Of a stretch of 64,000 nt of DNA, positions 1-11,039 are shown piece after piece. The DNA lies in NCBI GenBank assembly GCA_029339505.1, contig JAQISU010000171.1:1647501-1711500 (forward strand), read 5' to 3'. Position numbers and translations under genes: made by a program. The DNA comes from Unio delphinus (taxonomy: Eukaryota > Mollusca > Bivalvia > Unionida > Unionidae). The notes below the pieces were generated by a model. The model saw nothing but the letters and a program-made list of their open reading frames with translations, was not told the origin of the DNA and made no database searches. The stretch's first letter is position 1, and every line of letters begins with the position of its first letter.

Positions 1-260
<260 letters not shown>

Positions 261-397
261 CTTAGATCCGATTTAGAAGCAAATATTTTCTTGATTGTAT
301 TTCATTATGTACATTCAGAAATCCCTACTCATTCTGTCCACATGAATTATGCAAAATGGCATTTTCTTATTATTTTCTCTTTTCTTTGTCATGTAGG

Positions 398-1200
398 TAA
401 AGGACAATACCATCATATACCTATTACAACAATACAATCAAATACCTATTACAACAATACAATTATATACCTATTACAACAATACAATCAAATACATATT
501 ACAACAATACAATTATATACCTATTACAACAATGCAATCATATACCTATTACAACAATACAATCATATACCTATTACATCAATGCAATCATATACCTATT
601 ACAACAATACAGTCATATACCTATTACAACAATACAATCATATACCTATTACAACAATACAATCATATACCTATTACAACAATACAATCATATACCTATT
701 ATAATAATACAATCATATACCTATTACAACAATACAATCATATACCTATTACAACAATAAAATCATATACCTATTACAACAATACAATCATATACCTATT
801 ACAACAATACAATCATATCCCTATTACAATAATACAATTATATACCTATTACAACAATACAATTATATACCTATTACAACAATACAAATACCTATTACAA
901 CAATACAATCAAATACCTATTACAACAATACAATCATATACCTATTACAACAATACAATTATATAACTATTACAACAAAACAATCATATACCTATTACAA
1001 CAATACAATCATATACCTATTACAACAATACCATCATATACCTATTACAACAATACAATCATATACCTATTACAACAATACAATTATATACCTATTACAA
1101 CAATACAATCATATACCTATTACAACAATACAATCATATACCTATTACAACAATACCATCATATACCTATTACAACAATACAGTCATATACCTATCATAA
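398..1200. repeat. 25-bp minisatellite array
   Basis: About 32 copies of a 25-bp unit (core CCTATTACAACAATACAAT, with C/A/T variants before it). The unit is not a multiple of three, so the open frames through it cycle through three peptide registers and are not genes. About 120 bp of non-repetitive DNA separate it from the microsatellite upstream. Confidence 0.95.
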
Positions 1201-1324
1201 TAAAGAGTAAACAATAGACTTCTGTGTATTTAATATACCGACGAATTTAAACTATGCCCTTCTGCCATTAGTATTGCTTGGTATAACTGTTTAACGCTAA
1301 ATTAATTCAATCTATCTCTTTAAC
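1201..1324. other. Non-repetitive AT-rich spacer
   Basis: No open frame, RNA gene or repeat structure is recognised between the two minisatellites. Confidence 0.5.
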
Positions 1325-1525
1325 TACATACTATTTTAATCTCATATTGCATTCGATAGTACCCTTTTAATCTCACATCCCTGATATGGCATTCGATACG
1401 TACCATTTTAATCTCACATTGTTGATATGGCATTCGATACTACCCTTTAATCTCATATTGCTGACAAGGCATTCGATACGTACCCTTTTAATCTCACATT
1501 GCTGATATGTCATTCGATACGTATG
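1325..1525. repeat. Degenerate 41-bp minisatellite
   Basis: About five imperfect copies of a unit built on TTTTAATCTCACATTGCTGA followed by TATGGCATTCGATACGTACC. Copies differ by small indels, which suggests an old array. Confidence 0.8.
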
Positions 1526-1946
1526 TTCACTCTGTAATTCCGTATCTCATACTTATATTTTTCGTTTCGCACACCTAGTCAGGAACTACTTTTACATCTT
1601 ATATATTAAACGATAATGCACTAATAACTTATTTAGCTCTAACTTTTAAGTTATTAAAAACTCAACACATATTTATAAGTCTAATACATGCCGTCATATT
1701 GGGTGAAATCGCCGTTTATTCTGCGGGGGGTCATTGGGAAGTACTGTTAACAGCTACGAGGAGTTCATTTTTTTTATCTTCGGAGAATATACTGCCTTGA
1801 AATTAGAGTTCAGGGTGAGAGCAGCAATATCTTCGATATAATGTTTTACGACGAGTTCTAATACGTGTTGGATGAACGAATTCACAACAACACGAGATAA
1901 AGTTTACAGAGGATTGGCAATTTATACAACTATTTTTTGACGATCA
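1526..1946. other. Anonymous spacer
   Basis: AT-rich DNA between two minisatellites. I see no supported exon, promoter or RNA gene in it. Confidence 0.4.
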
Positions 1947-2310
1947 TACAATATTACAAATCGTTATCTGTGTATTACAAATGCATATTCAATATTACAA
2001 ATCGTTATATGTGTATTACAAATGCGTATTCAATATTACAAATCGCTATCTGTGTATTACAAATGCATATTCAATATTACAAATCGTTATCTGTGTATTA
2101 CAAATGCATATTCAATATTACAAATCGTTATCTGTGTATTACAAATGCATATTCAATATTACAAATCGTTTTCTGTATATTACAAATGCATATTCAATAT
2201 TGCAAATCGTTATATGTGTATTACAAATGCATATTCAATATTACAAATCGTTATCTGTGTGTATTACAAATGCATATTCAATTATTCAATATTACAAATC
2301 GTGAAGTGTG
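1947..2310. repeat. 41-bp minisatellite array
   Basis: Nearly nine copies of a 41-bp unit containing AATATTACAAATCGTTATCT and GTGTATTACAAATGCATATT. Three overlapping open frames of about 110-125 codons exist only because the repeat lacks stops; their peptides are periodic. The last copies carry small insertions. Confidence 0.95.
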
Positions 2311-2585
2311 TGTTTAACAAGACTCTTGGTCCTTGCTGTGTCACTGTAAGACACATTTTTGATCTATAATGGCATCATATACAGATTTAGAAATATATAT
2401 TTAAAGGCAATATTTTAATTCATTCTAACTTCTAAGAATTATTCCAAGATTATTTAAAAGTTCAGTGTCAGAAATTAGTTTGACGTGTCCAAATAAAACC
2501 CCAGTTTACTAAATAAATTAGTCAACAGTTACTAGAACAATAAATTAAACTAACAAGTCAGAAATTCGACTTGACCTGCTAGTAC

Positions 2586-2705
2586 TTACTCTTCTCTCTT
2601 CTGTCGTAAAATGGCATCTGTCGTATAGCATCGCCTACTCTTTCTGTCTTATGTCGTAAAATGCTATCTGTCGTATAGCATCGCCTACTCTTTATCTTTT
2701 ATGTC
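2586..2705. repeat. Tandem duplication of about 51 bp
   Basis: Two full copies and a partial third of a unit centred on ATCTGTCGTATAGCATCGCC, each preceded by a pyrimidine-rich stretch. Confidence 0.8.
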
Positions 2706-3651
2706 AGCTTTAATGATCCATTAATTAGCAATGACTAGACAGGACCATCATTGTAATAATTTAATTAGTAATTTTAGTTAAGGTATTTACAGGTGCCAAA
2801 TGTTGTTTTATATACATGGTAAATATGAATGTATTAAACGAGCTCTTTATTAAAAAAACAAACATGCAAGTCTTTTGTGAATTGCATTCAAACATTTGCT
2901 AGAGATAGGCTAAACGTTTGGTTACCTACAACTTTGAATGTTAGAAAAACAAGAAAATTGCAGAAAAGCCCCTTAAAAGAGTTCGATTTATTTCAGATGC
3001 AGACGATAAAACATAAGCTACAATTTTAGTAGTTTTCAAAAATTGGTTGAAAAATTGGGCTTGTATCGTGTGCTATGATATTTAAAAACATCACATTAAA
3101 TTTTCACAAACAAGTGAGACTTAGACATAGATTCATTCTAAAGAATAATAATCAATAGCAAGAAGAAGTCTAGAAAGATTCGAAAATATTATTTACGCAA
3201 TGCTGGCTTTCGTTGTTTGACGTTATTTGCATGCATCGTAACTAATATCAGTATGACGTTATGGAAATTGTTTACCACTACAATATCTTCGGTTAGATTA
3301 AAAACGTATAAAATTAATTTGTCCTGTTTTATATATTAACTCTGGCTTATTGTCATAATTTATAGTCAATTACAGATAACCGTTAAGACACCCATTGCAC
3401 GGTAGATCGCTGACATATGACAGAAACAAAACTTGTGATGACACTTATCAGTTTGATTAATTAGGGCATTTATTAATATTATATTGTAGAAATGGGACAC
3501 TTTAAACGTAATATATCAACATTTGCCTTCCATATAAAGCAACTATTACCCTTTTGTTGCGATCATAAATATAAACTCATACACATAAGCACACGAAAGC
3601 GGTTAATAGTGTACCTTAATTTATGTCATTCCTCTACTTGGTTGAAACTAG

Positions 3652-3822
3652 GTACAAGGGCCACATCAACCACAAGTGATTTGACGGAGTCCACTTTCAG
3701 CGCTGGTTGGGAAGATGCATATACAAATACAACCAGTCCCGATCAAAGCGATGTTACAGAGGCTAGCACGAATGGTTCCGGACGTCTAATAACGACAAAA
3801 GGACACATTCCTGATACCATAG
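3652..3822 (+). CDS. Candidate exon A: Ser/Thr-rich extracellular stalk
   Basis: A 171-bp candidate exon lies between an acceptor ending CTAG and a donor GTGAAG. It begins and ends in phase 1, so it can be skipped or duplicated without shifting the frame. The 57-codon peptide is rich in Thr, Ser, Asp and Glu (for example TSTTSDLTEST and TNTTSPDQ) and has N-x-T/S sites, as expected of a glycosylated juxtamembrane stalk. Without splicing the frame runs on to a TAA at 3,863. A paralogous exon lies at 5,405-5,569; the two differ by an in-frame 6-bp indel, which supports coding. Its outgoing phase 1 matches the incoming phase of the transmembrane exon at 33,754. No catalytic domain is visible. The upstream exons of the gene are outside the window or not recognised. 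Confidence 0.5.
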
Positions 3823-4005
3823 GTGAAGAGAAAGTTACATATATTGGGCACGTTTTTAATTAAATAATCAAAGAACACTGCAGTATCAATAATAACGTAC
3901 ATACACAAAAGTACTATGTCAATTTCAAATACTTGCATTCTCGAATACTTAATAGTGTATTGGACTGGGGGTATATTCTTCTTTATGTTAATCAACTTTC
4001 TTTTT

Positions 4006-4008
<3 letters not shown>

Positions 4009-4058
<50 letters not shown>
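4009..4058. repeat. (TC)n microsatellite
   Basis: An uninterrupted TC run in copy A of the duplication; copy B has only a short TCTCTCTATC at the same place. Confidence 0.97.
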
Positions 4059-4062
<4 letters not shown>

Positions 4063-4410
4063 ACTCCTACCCTGGATGAAAATTTTGGTTATTTTTTGTA
4101 ATGATTTATCTCATTCAATATTTAAATGATATGAATCATTATTAGAATGCAAATTTAGAATACATTTAAAGCACCATATTTTGTGTCATGTGTGCGAAAA
4201 GGGGTAATTATAAGTATGAACTGATACCATATCCGTACCACAGATTCAAACCCTTAAATAACGAAATAGTCTTGTGTGATGCAACTATTACATTATCAAT
4301 ACAGAGTATCATACTATAAAGTAACATGACAGTATTTACATATAGTATTATACTAAACGGTAAAGTAATAATATTCATATATGATATTTTACCATACAGT
4401 GAGATGACAT

Positions 4411-4674
4411 TACAATAAGGGTGTATGGGAGGTCCTGGGAGGGGGTAACATCTCTTTCTGGCTAAGTAGTCGTACTCCTTCGGGATTAGCCCTCCCATCT
4501 TTAGACACACTTGGCACTCAGCTCTCAACTGTGGCTCCAAGAAGATGTGGAATGAGCAGCGGACATATCCCGGAAAACGGCCTTGACTGGCAAGCCTAAC
4601 CACGTTGAGGGTAGCAGACGGGTCTTAAACCCTCGGTTAGTTAGGATTTTTCTACCTAGCATGTGCAGACTGTA
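4411..4674. other. Insert between duplication copies
   Basis: This segment of about 260 bp is less AT-rich than its surroundings and has no counterpart after copy B. It may be a fragment of a mobile element, but I recognise no family and no clear target duplication. Confidence 0.35.
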
Positions 4675-6030
4675 TTAGGCTAAATGTTTGGTTACCCGCA
4701 AGTTTCAATGTTTGAAAAACAAGAAATAGTAGCTCCATTTCAGATGTAAGACGATGAAACATAAGCTAAAATTTTAGTAGTATTAAACATTGGTTGAAAA
4801 ATTTGGCTTGCGTCGTGTGATATGCTTTTTACAAACATCACAATAAATTTTCACAGACAAGTGAGATTCAGACATAGATTCATTCTATAGAAGAAAAATT
4901 GAATAACAAGAGCAAGTCCAGAGAGTATTGTAAATACTATTAGAGTAGTTCAACTGGCTTTCGATGTGTGACGTTATTTTCATGCTCCATAACCTTTATC
5001 GGTGTCATGCACTATACTTTTTCGGTAAGATTAAGAACGTACAAAAATAACGTATCTTGTTTTATATTTTAAATCTGGTTTATTGCCGTAATGTCTAGTC
5101 AATGTTATATATGAGTTAAGAAATCCATTACATAGCACAGCACTGACGTGTTGATTTGACTCCGTTTTCAAGAGAGAAAAATATATTTGGATGACATTTA
5201 TCAGTTTGATTAACAAAGGCATTTGCTAATATAATATTGTAAAAATGGGACACCTAAAAATAAATATATAATGTTTTGCTACTCTATGAAAACAGCCACT
5301 ACTCTTTTGTTTTCATCGTAAACATAAACTCATACACATAAGCACACGAAAGTGGTTAATAGTGTACCTTGATTTATGTCTGTTCTATCCTTGCTTGGAA
5401 CTAGGTACAAATGCCACATCAACCACAAGAGATTTGAAGGAGTCCACTTTGATTTGGGATGAGGAATTAACAAACACAACCAGGCCAGCTGAAAGCAATT
5501 TTAAAGAGTCCTCCACAATTGCCTCCGGACGTCAAATAACGACAAAAGGACACATTCCTGATACCATAGGTGAAGAGAAAGTTACATATATTGGGCACGT
5601 TTTTAATTAAATAATCAAAGAACACCGCAGTATCAACAATAACGTACATACACGAAAAGTGCTATGTCAGTTTCAAATACTTGCATTTTCGAATATTTAA
5701 ATGTTTATTGGACTGGGGCGTATTCTCTCTTACAGTTAAAAATCTTTCTTTATTCTCTCTATCACTGCTACCTGGATAAAATTTCGGTTCAATATTTAAA
5801 ACATATGAATCATTTTTAGTATGCAAATTTATAATACATTTGAAGCACATTTATTTGTGTCATTTGCGCGAGAGATGGTACTTGAACTGTTACCATAACC
5901 TGACCTCCGCGTCAAACTACTAAATAATGAAATGGTCATATAAGTCGTCATTATCAGAATAATATATTATAATATTCACTAACATATTGTTTACACATGG
6001 AATGATAGTATACAGTAGAGTCTATTATAG
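4675..6030. repeat. Segmental duplication, copy B
   Basis: Second copy of the 1.77-kb unit. It keeps the exon, the acceptor and donor, and the downstream block, then passes directly into an expanded 39-bp satellite. Confidence 0.85.
5405..5569 (+). CDS. Candidate exon B: Ser/Thr-rich extracellular stalk
   Basis: A 165-bp candidate exon paralogous to exon A, with acceptor CTAG, donor GTGAAG and phase 1-1. Its polypyrimidine tract is better than that of exon A. The 55-codon peptide starts TNATSTTRDLKEST and shares a nearly invariant C-terminal half (ITTKGHIPDTI) with exon A, while the middle differs at many residues (IWDEELTNTTRPAESN against the exon A sequence). It is probably a tandemly duplicated, perhaps alternatively used, stalk exon of the receptor gene ending at 37,922. 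Role inferred from composition and splice phase only. Confidence 0.5.
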
Positions 6031-7380
6031 TATGCATTAACATATTATTTACACATGGAATGATAATACACAGTAGTGTATATGATGGTATACATTAACA
6101 TATTATTTACACATGGAATGATAATACACAGTAGTGTATATGATGGTATACATTAACATATTTTTTACATATGAAATGATATTATACAGTAACTTTTCAC
6201 TATTTACACATGGTATGATATTATACCGTAACTTGATGCTATTTACATATGGTATGATATTATACCGTAACTTGGGACTATTTACACATTGTATGATATT
6301 ATACAGTAACTTTTCACTATTTACACATGGTATGATATTACCATATCTTGCCACTATTAACTTGCCACTATTTACACATGGTATGATAATGTACAGTAGC
6401 TTGGCACTATTTACACATGGTATGATATTATACCGTAACTTGCCACTATTTACACATGGTATGATATCATACAGTAACTTGGCACTATTTACACATGGTA
6501 TGATATTATATAGTAACGTGACACTATTTACACTTGGTATGATGTTATACCGTAACTTGATGCTATTTACACATGGTATTATATTATACAGTAACTTTTC
6601 ACTATTTACACATGGTATGATATTATACCGTAACTTGGCACTATTTACACATGGTATGATATTATACCGTAACTTGATGTTATTTACTCATGGTATGATA
6701 TTATACCGTAACTTGGCACTATTTACACATGGTATGATATTATATAGTAACTTTTCGCTATTTACACATGGTATGATATTATACCGTAACTTGATGCTAT
6801 TTACACATGATATGATATTATACAGCAACGTGCCACTATTTGCACATGGTATGATATTATACCGTAACTTGATGCTATTTACACATGGTATGATATTATA
6901 CCGTAACTTGATGCTATTTACTCATGGTATGATATTATACCGTAACTTGGCACTATTTAAACATGGTATGATATTATACCGTAACTTTTCACTATTTACA
7001 CATGGAATGATAATACATAGTAGTGTATATTATGGTATACATTAACATTATTTACATATGAAATGATATTATCCAGTAACTTTTCACTATTTACACATGC
7101 TATAATATTATACCGTACCTTGCCACTATTTACACATGGTATAGTATTATAAAGTAACGTTCCACTATTTACACATTATACGATATTATACAGTAGCGTG
7201 CCACTATTCTAACCAATAGAATAACATAGCAATATTTATATATGGTATCATACTATAGGTTACATACTATTATTTACACATGGTATTTATATTACGCAGT
7301 AAGGTTACAATATTCACACAATATTATTCTATCAGTAGCACGACTATCAATATATACTCATGTTATTATACTATAGTGTA
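5965..7380. repeat. 39-bp satellite array
   Basis: About 30 copies of a 39-bp unit with core TTTACACATGGTATGATATT and a variable end (ATACCGTAACTTGxxxCTA). Because 39 is a multiple of three, a 303-codon open frame with a 13-residue period (LFTHGMILYRNLM) crosses the array. No codon-usage or splice evidence supports translation. Copies after about 7,050 decay. Confidence 0.95.
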
Positions 7381-7389
7381 ATATGACAA

Positions 7390-7735
7390 TATTTACACAC
7401 GCAATATAAAATAATGTCAAATGACAATATTTACACACGGCAATATAAAATCCTGTCAAATGACAATATTCACACACGGAATATAAAATACTTTCAAATG
7501 ACAATATTTACACACAGCAAACTTAAATACAAAAGTCAAATGACAATATTTACACACGCAATATAAAATGCTGTCAAATGACAATATTTAAACACGGCAA
7601 ACTTAAATACAGTCAAATGACAATATTTACACACGGCAAACTTAAAAGCAGTCAAATGACAATATTTACACACCCAGTATAAAATACAGTCAAATGACAA
7701 TATTTACACATGGAAATATTCTGTACACTAAAATG
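7390..7735. repeat. 39-bp minisatellite, second family
   Basis: About nine copies of a unit with core GTCAAATGACAATATTTACA followed by CACGGCAA or a variant. It shares the TATTTACACA motif with the preceding array, so the two may have a common origin. Confidence 0.88.
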
Positions 7736-7756
7736 ACAATATTAGTTATTTTACAT

Positions 7757-7783
7757 ATCTACATACATACATATCTATATACA

Positions 7784-7817
<34 letters not shown>

Positions 7818-7839
7818 CATACATACATACATACATACA

Positions 7840-7873
<34 letters not shown>

Positions 7874-7880
7874 CATACAT
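7757..7880. repeat. (TACA)n microsatellite
   Basis: A long CATA/TACA tetranucleotide run with two short TATA interruptions. Confidence 0.97.
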
Positions 7881-8141
7881 ATGGGTATAAGTCTTTACAT
7901 ATACTTTATTAGTAATGTAAAATTCCTTACGCTGATAATACCACATCATAAACAGATTTTATTATACTATATAGTGTTTTGTCAGTATTTACAACTGGTA
8001 TTGCATAAATAAACATCTTGCTCATATTATAGTCGGGCAATACTATTAGACCACACTTATTGAAATGCTATTTGGTGGCTAATGAGTAATTCACATTTGA
8101 TTGTCTTTTTTTAAAGAAAGCAAATTTTTAAGTAAATTATG

Positions 8142-8312
8142 TTTCTCCGAGAATACTTACCCAATCACATTAACATTAGGGGATATAAGCCTGCTACCTC
8201 GCGAATCCAGCCCTACCAAAAGACGAAAAATCGTCTTTTTGTCTATGTAATGTAGACAAAGGGTAATAACTCTTGCCGCTTACCTCCCCTTACCACACAC
8301 TAGGTGTCGCCA
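8142..8312. repeat. DIRS left inverted terminal repeat
   Basis: The reverse complement appears at 32,679-32,861, including GGATATAAGCCTGCTACCTC, an AAAGACG hairpin-like block and the inner end GGTGTCGCCAG. Identity is high but not perfect. Confidence 0.88.
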
Positions 8313-8384
8313 GTTTTTAAGCTAAGCGGTGTATAATATACGAGGATGCTCGCATGGCTGGGTGGTTTGGAGGGTTTCTTAGTA

Positions 8385-8480
8385 ATGTGATCGGGTAAGT
8401 ATTCTCAGAGAAACATAATTTACTAAAAAAATTGCTTTCTCCTTTGAATACATTCCCCGATCGCATTACTTTAGGAGAAT
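8385..8480. repeat. DIRS internal complementary region
   Basis: Positions 8,385-8,447 are the inverted form of the left outer end (8,116-8,172). The next bases, to about 8,480, repeat the right outer end in inverted form (TTGAATAC, then CCCxxATCxCATT). Joining copies of both outer ends is how DIRS elements make the template for completing a circular intermediate. Confidence 0.8.
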
Positions 8481-8764
8481 AGGTAATAGGAGGAGGGAAT
8501 GCGGAGCATCCGACCTCCACCCCGGGTATCCTCTACGGAATGATGGCTGGATTTCCCATTTGAACGATAACCTGTTCTCCTAATTTTAATCAGCAACACA
8601 GCCCAGGGTCACGTGATATGTGACCCCTTTATACGGTTAAGAAGATAGTTATTGAAATCTTCTTACCTATAAAAAAATCTTTCTGGCGAATCCAGCGAAG
8701 CTAATAGGCTGTTCTGATTGTTATAAATGGGTCTGGTGCACATCTGGCCTGCCAACATCAGACC

Positions 8765-8874
8765 TACTAGATTTAAGGTTTGCCTCTGCAAGGACAAATC
8801 TTTGAGATAAAACTGGAGAAGGTTGACTCTGCATGCCAGCCAACAGATTCTATTATATCTCGGATAGAAACATT
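8765..8874 (-). pseudogene. DIRS tyrosine recombinase, C-terminal piece
   Basis: Read on the minus strand, the frame continues from the recombinase piece that ends at 27,404. It gives SIRDIIESVGWHAEST and then, after a one-base shift, the nucleophile motif FYLKDLS with the catalytic tyrosine. The piece lies directly outside the left Polinton end. A frameshift just before the tyrosine motif shows it had decayed independently of the insertion, or did so afterwards. Confidence 0.8.
8869..8874. repeat. Polinton target-site duplication, left
   Basis: AACATT directly precedes the left TIR; the same six bases follow the right TIR at 27,404-27,409. Six-base duplications are characteristic of Polintons. 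Confidence 0.92.
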
Positions 8875-9254
8875 AGTAGTATATGGGGGCACCGTAGCCT
8901 CAATGGAAAATCCAGTCAAAAACAGCTTGGGCTAATATAGCCTCAAGATTTATAGCCTCAAGGGAAAATCCAGTCAAAAACAGCTTGGGGCACTATAGCC
9001 TCAAAACAGCTTGGGGCACTATAGCCTCAAGGGAAATTGAACAGGGTGGGTCTATCTAGCCTCAAGGGAAATTGAACATAGTGGGTCTATCTAGCCTCAA
9101 GGGAAATTGAACATAGTGGGTCTATATAGCCTCAAGGGAAATATAACATGGGGAATATGATGGGTATAGGGGACTGGAGAGGGACAAGGGAAAAAAAGGG
9201 TGGCAATGAAAGCTACTATCTTTTCGAGACTTATGAGTGGCCCTGAAAAGGGCC
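8875..9254. repeat. Polinton left terminal inverted repeat
   Basis: Inverse of 27,025-27,403. Its outer half holds short internal repeats (AGCCTCAAGGGAAA followed by either TTGAACATAGTGGG or ATCCAGTCAAAAAC). Its inner end is the stem of a histone-like hairpin. Confidence 0.95.
9239..9254 (-). promoter_or_regulatory. Histone-type 3' stem-loop (left TIR)
   Basis: On the minus strand it reads CCAAA, then GGCCCT-TTTC-AGGGCC, then ACTC. That is a 6-bp stem and 4-nt loop with the upstream CCAAA of metazoan histone mRNAs. GAAAAGA follows 13 nt later (9,219-9,225), where the U7-binding element sits in histone genes. The stop codon of the gene at 9,272-9,856 is 17 nt upstream. Confidence 0.75.
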
Positions 9255-9271
9255 TTTGGATACTTCTTCTT

Positions 9272-9856
9272 TTATTTTCTGCCTTTGTTCCACCACCTTT
9301 TGATTTTACCAATAATTCCCTTCTTCTTCTTTTCTTCCTCGGGAATCCAGTCAGGATGTCCCATAGCTCTAAACTTCTCTTGTATCTTGATCCAATTGTT
9401 ATTTAATCTTTCAAAGTCCTCTTTCTTTTTTTGGTTTTCATTGTCCTTTCTTTCCTTTCTCTCCTTACTCCAGTTATCTTTTATCTTCTTCACTTCTTCT
9501 AATAGTTCCTTTCTCATCAGTTCTTCAGCTTTCTTGAGCGGGTCCAAACCCTTTTGGACATGGGGGTACTCTGTCAAGATATTATCCAAAAAACACTTGA
9601 CGTTTTCGACAATATCTATTACTTGCTTCAATGTCCCCACTCTAACATAGGGTGGATTAATGCAGCCGCGTAACTTTTTGGCTTCTTCTTCTAGCATTCC
9701 TCCTAAGAGCTCCCTGGCTATTTTCAGTCTTTTTGCAAAGTCCAAACTCTTCGCAATCTTCCATTTATGATGTAGTTTTTCCACTTCATATTCCCCGTCT
9801 AATATCCAGAAATAGCTGTGTCTTAAATTGTTGAATAAACTTGATGCTTTTGCCAT
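9272..9856 (-). CDS. Polinton protein of unknown function, 194 aa
   Basis: Unrecognised protein that starts MAKASSLFNNLRHSYFW. It is strongly charged, with a long Lys/Glu-rich, probably coiled-coil segment from about residue 115 to 160 and a basic C-terminus ending KRWWNKGRK. It is the last gene before the left TIR. A TATATATA box on the minus strand (9,905-9,912) lies about 50 nt before the ATG. The mRNA would end just after the stop in a histone-type stem-loop inside the TIR. No domain, signal peptide or membrane segment is seen. The frame is intact, so it may still be expressed. Confidence 0.7.
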   Translation of the reverse strand: MAKASSLFNNLRHSYFWILDGEYEVEKLHHKWKIAKSLDFAKRLKIARELLGGMLEEEAKKLRGCINPPYVRVGTLKQVIDIVENVKCFLDNILTEYPHVQKGLDPLKKAEELMRKELLEEVKKIKDNWSKERKERKDNENQKKKEDFERLNNNWIKIQEKFRAMGHPDWIPEEEKKKKGIIGKIKRWWNKGRK

Positions 9857-9904
9857 CTTCTATGGTTATTCCGTGGAATGGTTCTAATGTCAGTCACTTT
9901 GAGT

Positions 9905-9912
9905 ATATATAT
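9905..9912 (-). promoter_or_regulatory. TATA box of the 194-aa gene
   Basis: TATATATA on the minus strand about 50 nt upstream of the ATG at 9,856, the distance expected for a short 5' leader. Confidence 0.5.
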
Positions 9913-9959
9913 CTTAAGCACGGACGTGAAAGTAAACACCCCCTACATTCACTTGTCAT

Positions 9960-10432
9960 ATTAGATACTATTCACAAATCCTATTATATACTATCCAAAA
10001 TCACACCCTATACTAATCACACACACGGGGAAGCAGCCAAAACAAACCATACTATATACTATCCAAAATCACACCCTATACTAACCATACACACGGGGAA
10101 GCAGTCAAAACAAACCATACTATATACTATCCAAAATCACACCCTATACTAACCACACACACGGGGAAGCAGCCAAAACAAATCCTATTATATACTATCC
10201 AAAATCACACCCTATACTAACCACACACACGGGGAAGCAGCCAAAACAAACCATACTATATACTATCCGAAATCACACCCTATACTAACCACACACACAC
10301 GGGGAAGCAGCCAAAACAAACCATACTATATACTATCCAAAATCACACCCTATACTAACCACACACACGGAGAAGCAGCCAAAACAAACCCTATTATATA
10401 CTATCCAAAATCACACCATATACCATCTAAAT
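9960..10432. repeat. 68-bp tandem repeat inside the Polinton
   Basis: About seven copies of a 68-bp unit containing CACGGGGAAGCAGCCAAAAC and TACTATCCAAAATCACACCC. It fills the gap between two gene promoters and the SL-terminated gene at 10,560. The copies are very similar, so amplification is recent. Confidence 0.95.
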
Positions 10433-10476
10433 AGAGTCAGTGTTTATAATCACACTACTCCTCTCTCACACCCATT

Positions 10477-10501
10477 GGCAATTGACATAGTATTTCTTTT
10501 C
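10477..10501 (-). promoter_or_regulatory. Conserved 25-bp block with GAAAAGA box
   Basis: This 25-bp block (forward start GGCAATTGACATAG, end TTTCTTTTC) is identical to 25,816-25,840. Both lie 14 nt past a histone-like stem-loop on the minus strand and start, in mRNA sense, with GAAAAGA. Confidence 0.6.
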
Positions 10502-10515
10502 TAATTAATTTGGGT

Positions 10516-10531
10516 AGCCCTGAGAAGGGCT
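10516..10531 (-). promoter_or_regulatory. Histone-type 3' stem-loop (gene at 10,560)
   Basis: On the minus strand AGCCCT-TCTC-AGGGCT followed by ACCC: a perfect 6-bp stem with a 4-nt loop. The stop codon of the 158-aa gene is 28 nt upstream and GAAAAGA begins 14 nt downstream. Confidence 0.72.
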
Positions 10532-10559
10532 GTTTTTTTAAACTTCAAAATGCACCTGA

Positions 10560-11036
10560 TTAATGCTGGCATCTCCCAGGTCTAGCCCCACACACACATC
10601 TCCTACTCCAATCATTCTCCCAATTCACTCTTGTGATTGGGAGCGCAGAGGGAGAATGAGTGGCTTCACTATTCAAATCTTCTGTTTGAGGGATAGTGAA
10701 AGTCTCTTCATTTCTTCCTCTATTCCGCAACCGCGGATGCGGCTGAAGTTGTTGCGGCCGAGTCTGTGGTTGTTGCGGTGGGGGCTGTGCCTGTAGTGGA
10801 CGAACTGGTTCTGGTGAAGGTGTCTTCACCATGGGCTTGACTTCACTAGTTTGCCTCATCATGCGGTGAGGCAAAATTGACATTTTCATTTCCTTCTCCT
10901 CTTCTTTCTTTTTACTCTTCTCCTCTTCTTTAATTCTGGTCTCTTCTTCTTCGGCCTCCATTGCCAGCTCGTCCAGGAGACGTCTAGCATTCTCCAGATG
11001 CATTTGAAGCTCTCTTAACTTTTGTACTCTGCTCAT
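10560..11036 (-). CDS. Polinton coiled-coil protein, 158 aa
   Basis: Starts MSRVQKLRELQMHLENARR. Residues 1-55 form a charged, Glu/Lys-rich probable coiled coil; residues 65-115 are Pro/Gln-rich; the end is CVCGARPGRCQH, a small cysteine cluster that could bind metal. I do not recognise a family. The layout (coiled coil, then low-complexity Gln/Pro) resembles the Polinton gene at 25,904-26,545, and both genes share the same 3' stem-loop and 25-bp downstream block, so they may be old duplicates. The frame is intact. Confidence 0.65.
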   Translation of the reverse strand: MSRVQKLRELQMHLENARRLLDELAMEAEEEETRIKEEEKSKKKEEEKEMKMSILPHRMMRQTSEVKPMVKTPSPEPVRPLQAQPPPQQPQTRPQQLQPHPRLRNRGRNEETFTIPQTEDLNSEATHSPSALPITRVNWENDWSRRCVCGARPGRCQH

Positions 11037-11039
11037 CTT

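Larger units (their letters stand above)
2905..4410. repeat. Segmental duplication, copy A
   Basis: Sequence from about 2,905 reappears from about 4,675 (spacing about 1.77 kb) with roughly 85-90% identity over alignable parts. Copy A carries one Ser/Thr-rich exon, a (TC)n run (4,009-4,058) that is nearly absent in copy B, and a few degenerate units of the 39-bp satellite that becomes a long array after copy B. Confidence 0.85.

Noticed and set aside
398..1200. Regularly spaced repeats resembling a CRISPR array
   Set aside because: Units are directly adjacent with no unique spacers and the genome is eukaryotic; it is a minisatellite. The same applies to the other arrays.
4208..4603. 131-codon minus-strand frame
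   Set aside because: Spans the end of duplication copy A and the insert after it; no counterpart in copy B and no domain.
6134..7045. 303-codon open frame with 13-residue repeats
   Set aside because: It is the 39-bp satellite read in a stop-free frame; no promoter, splice or domain support, and neighbouring units outside the frame have the same sequence.
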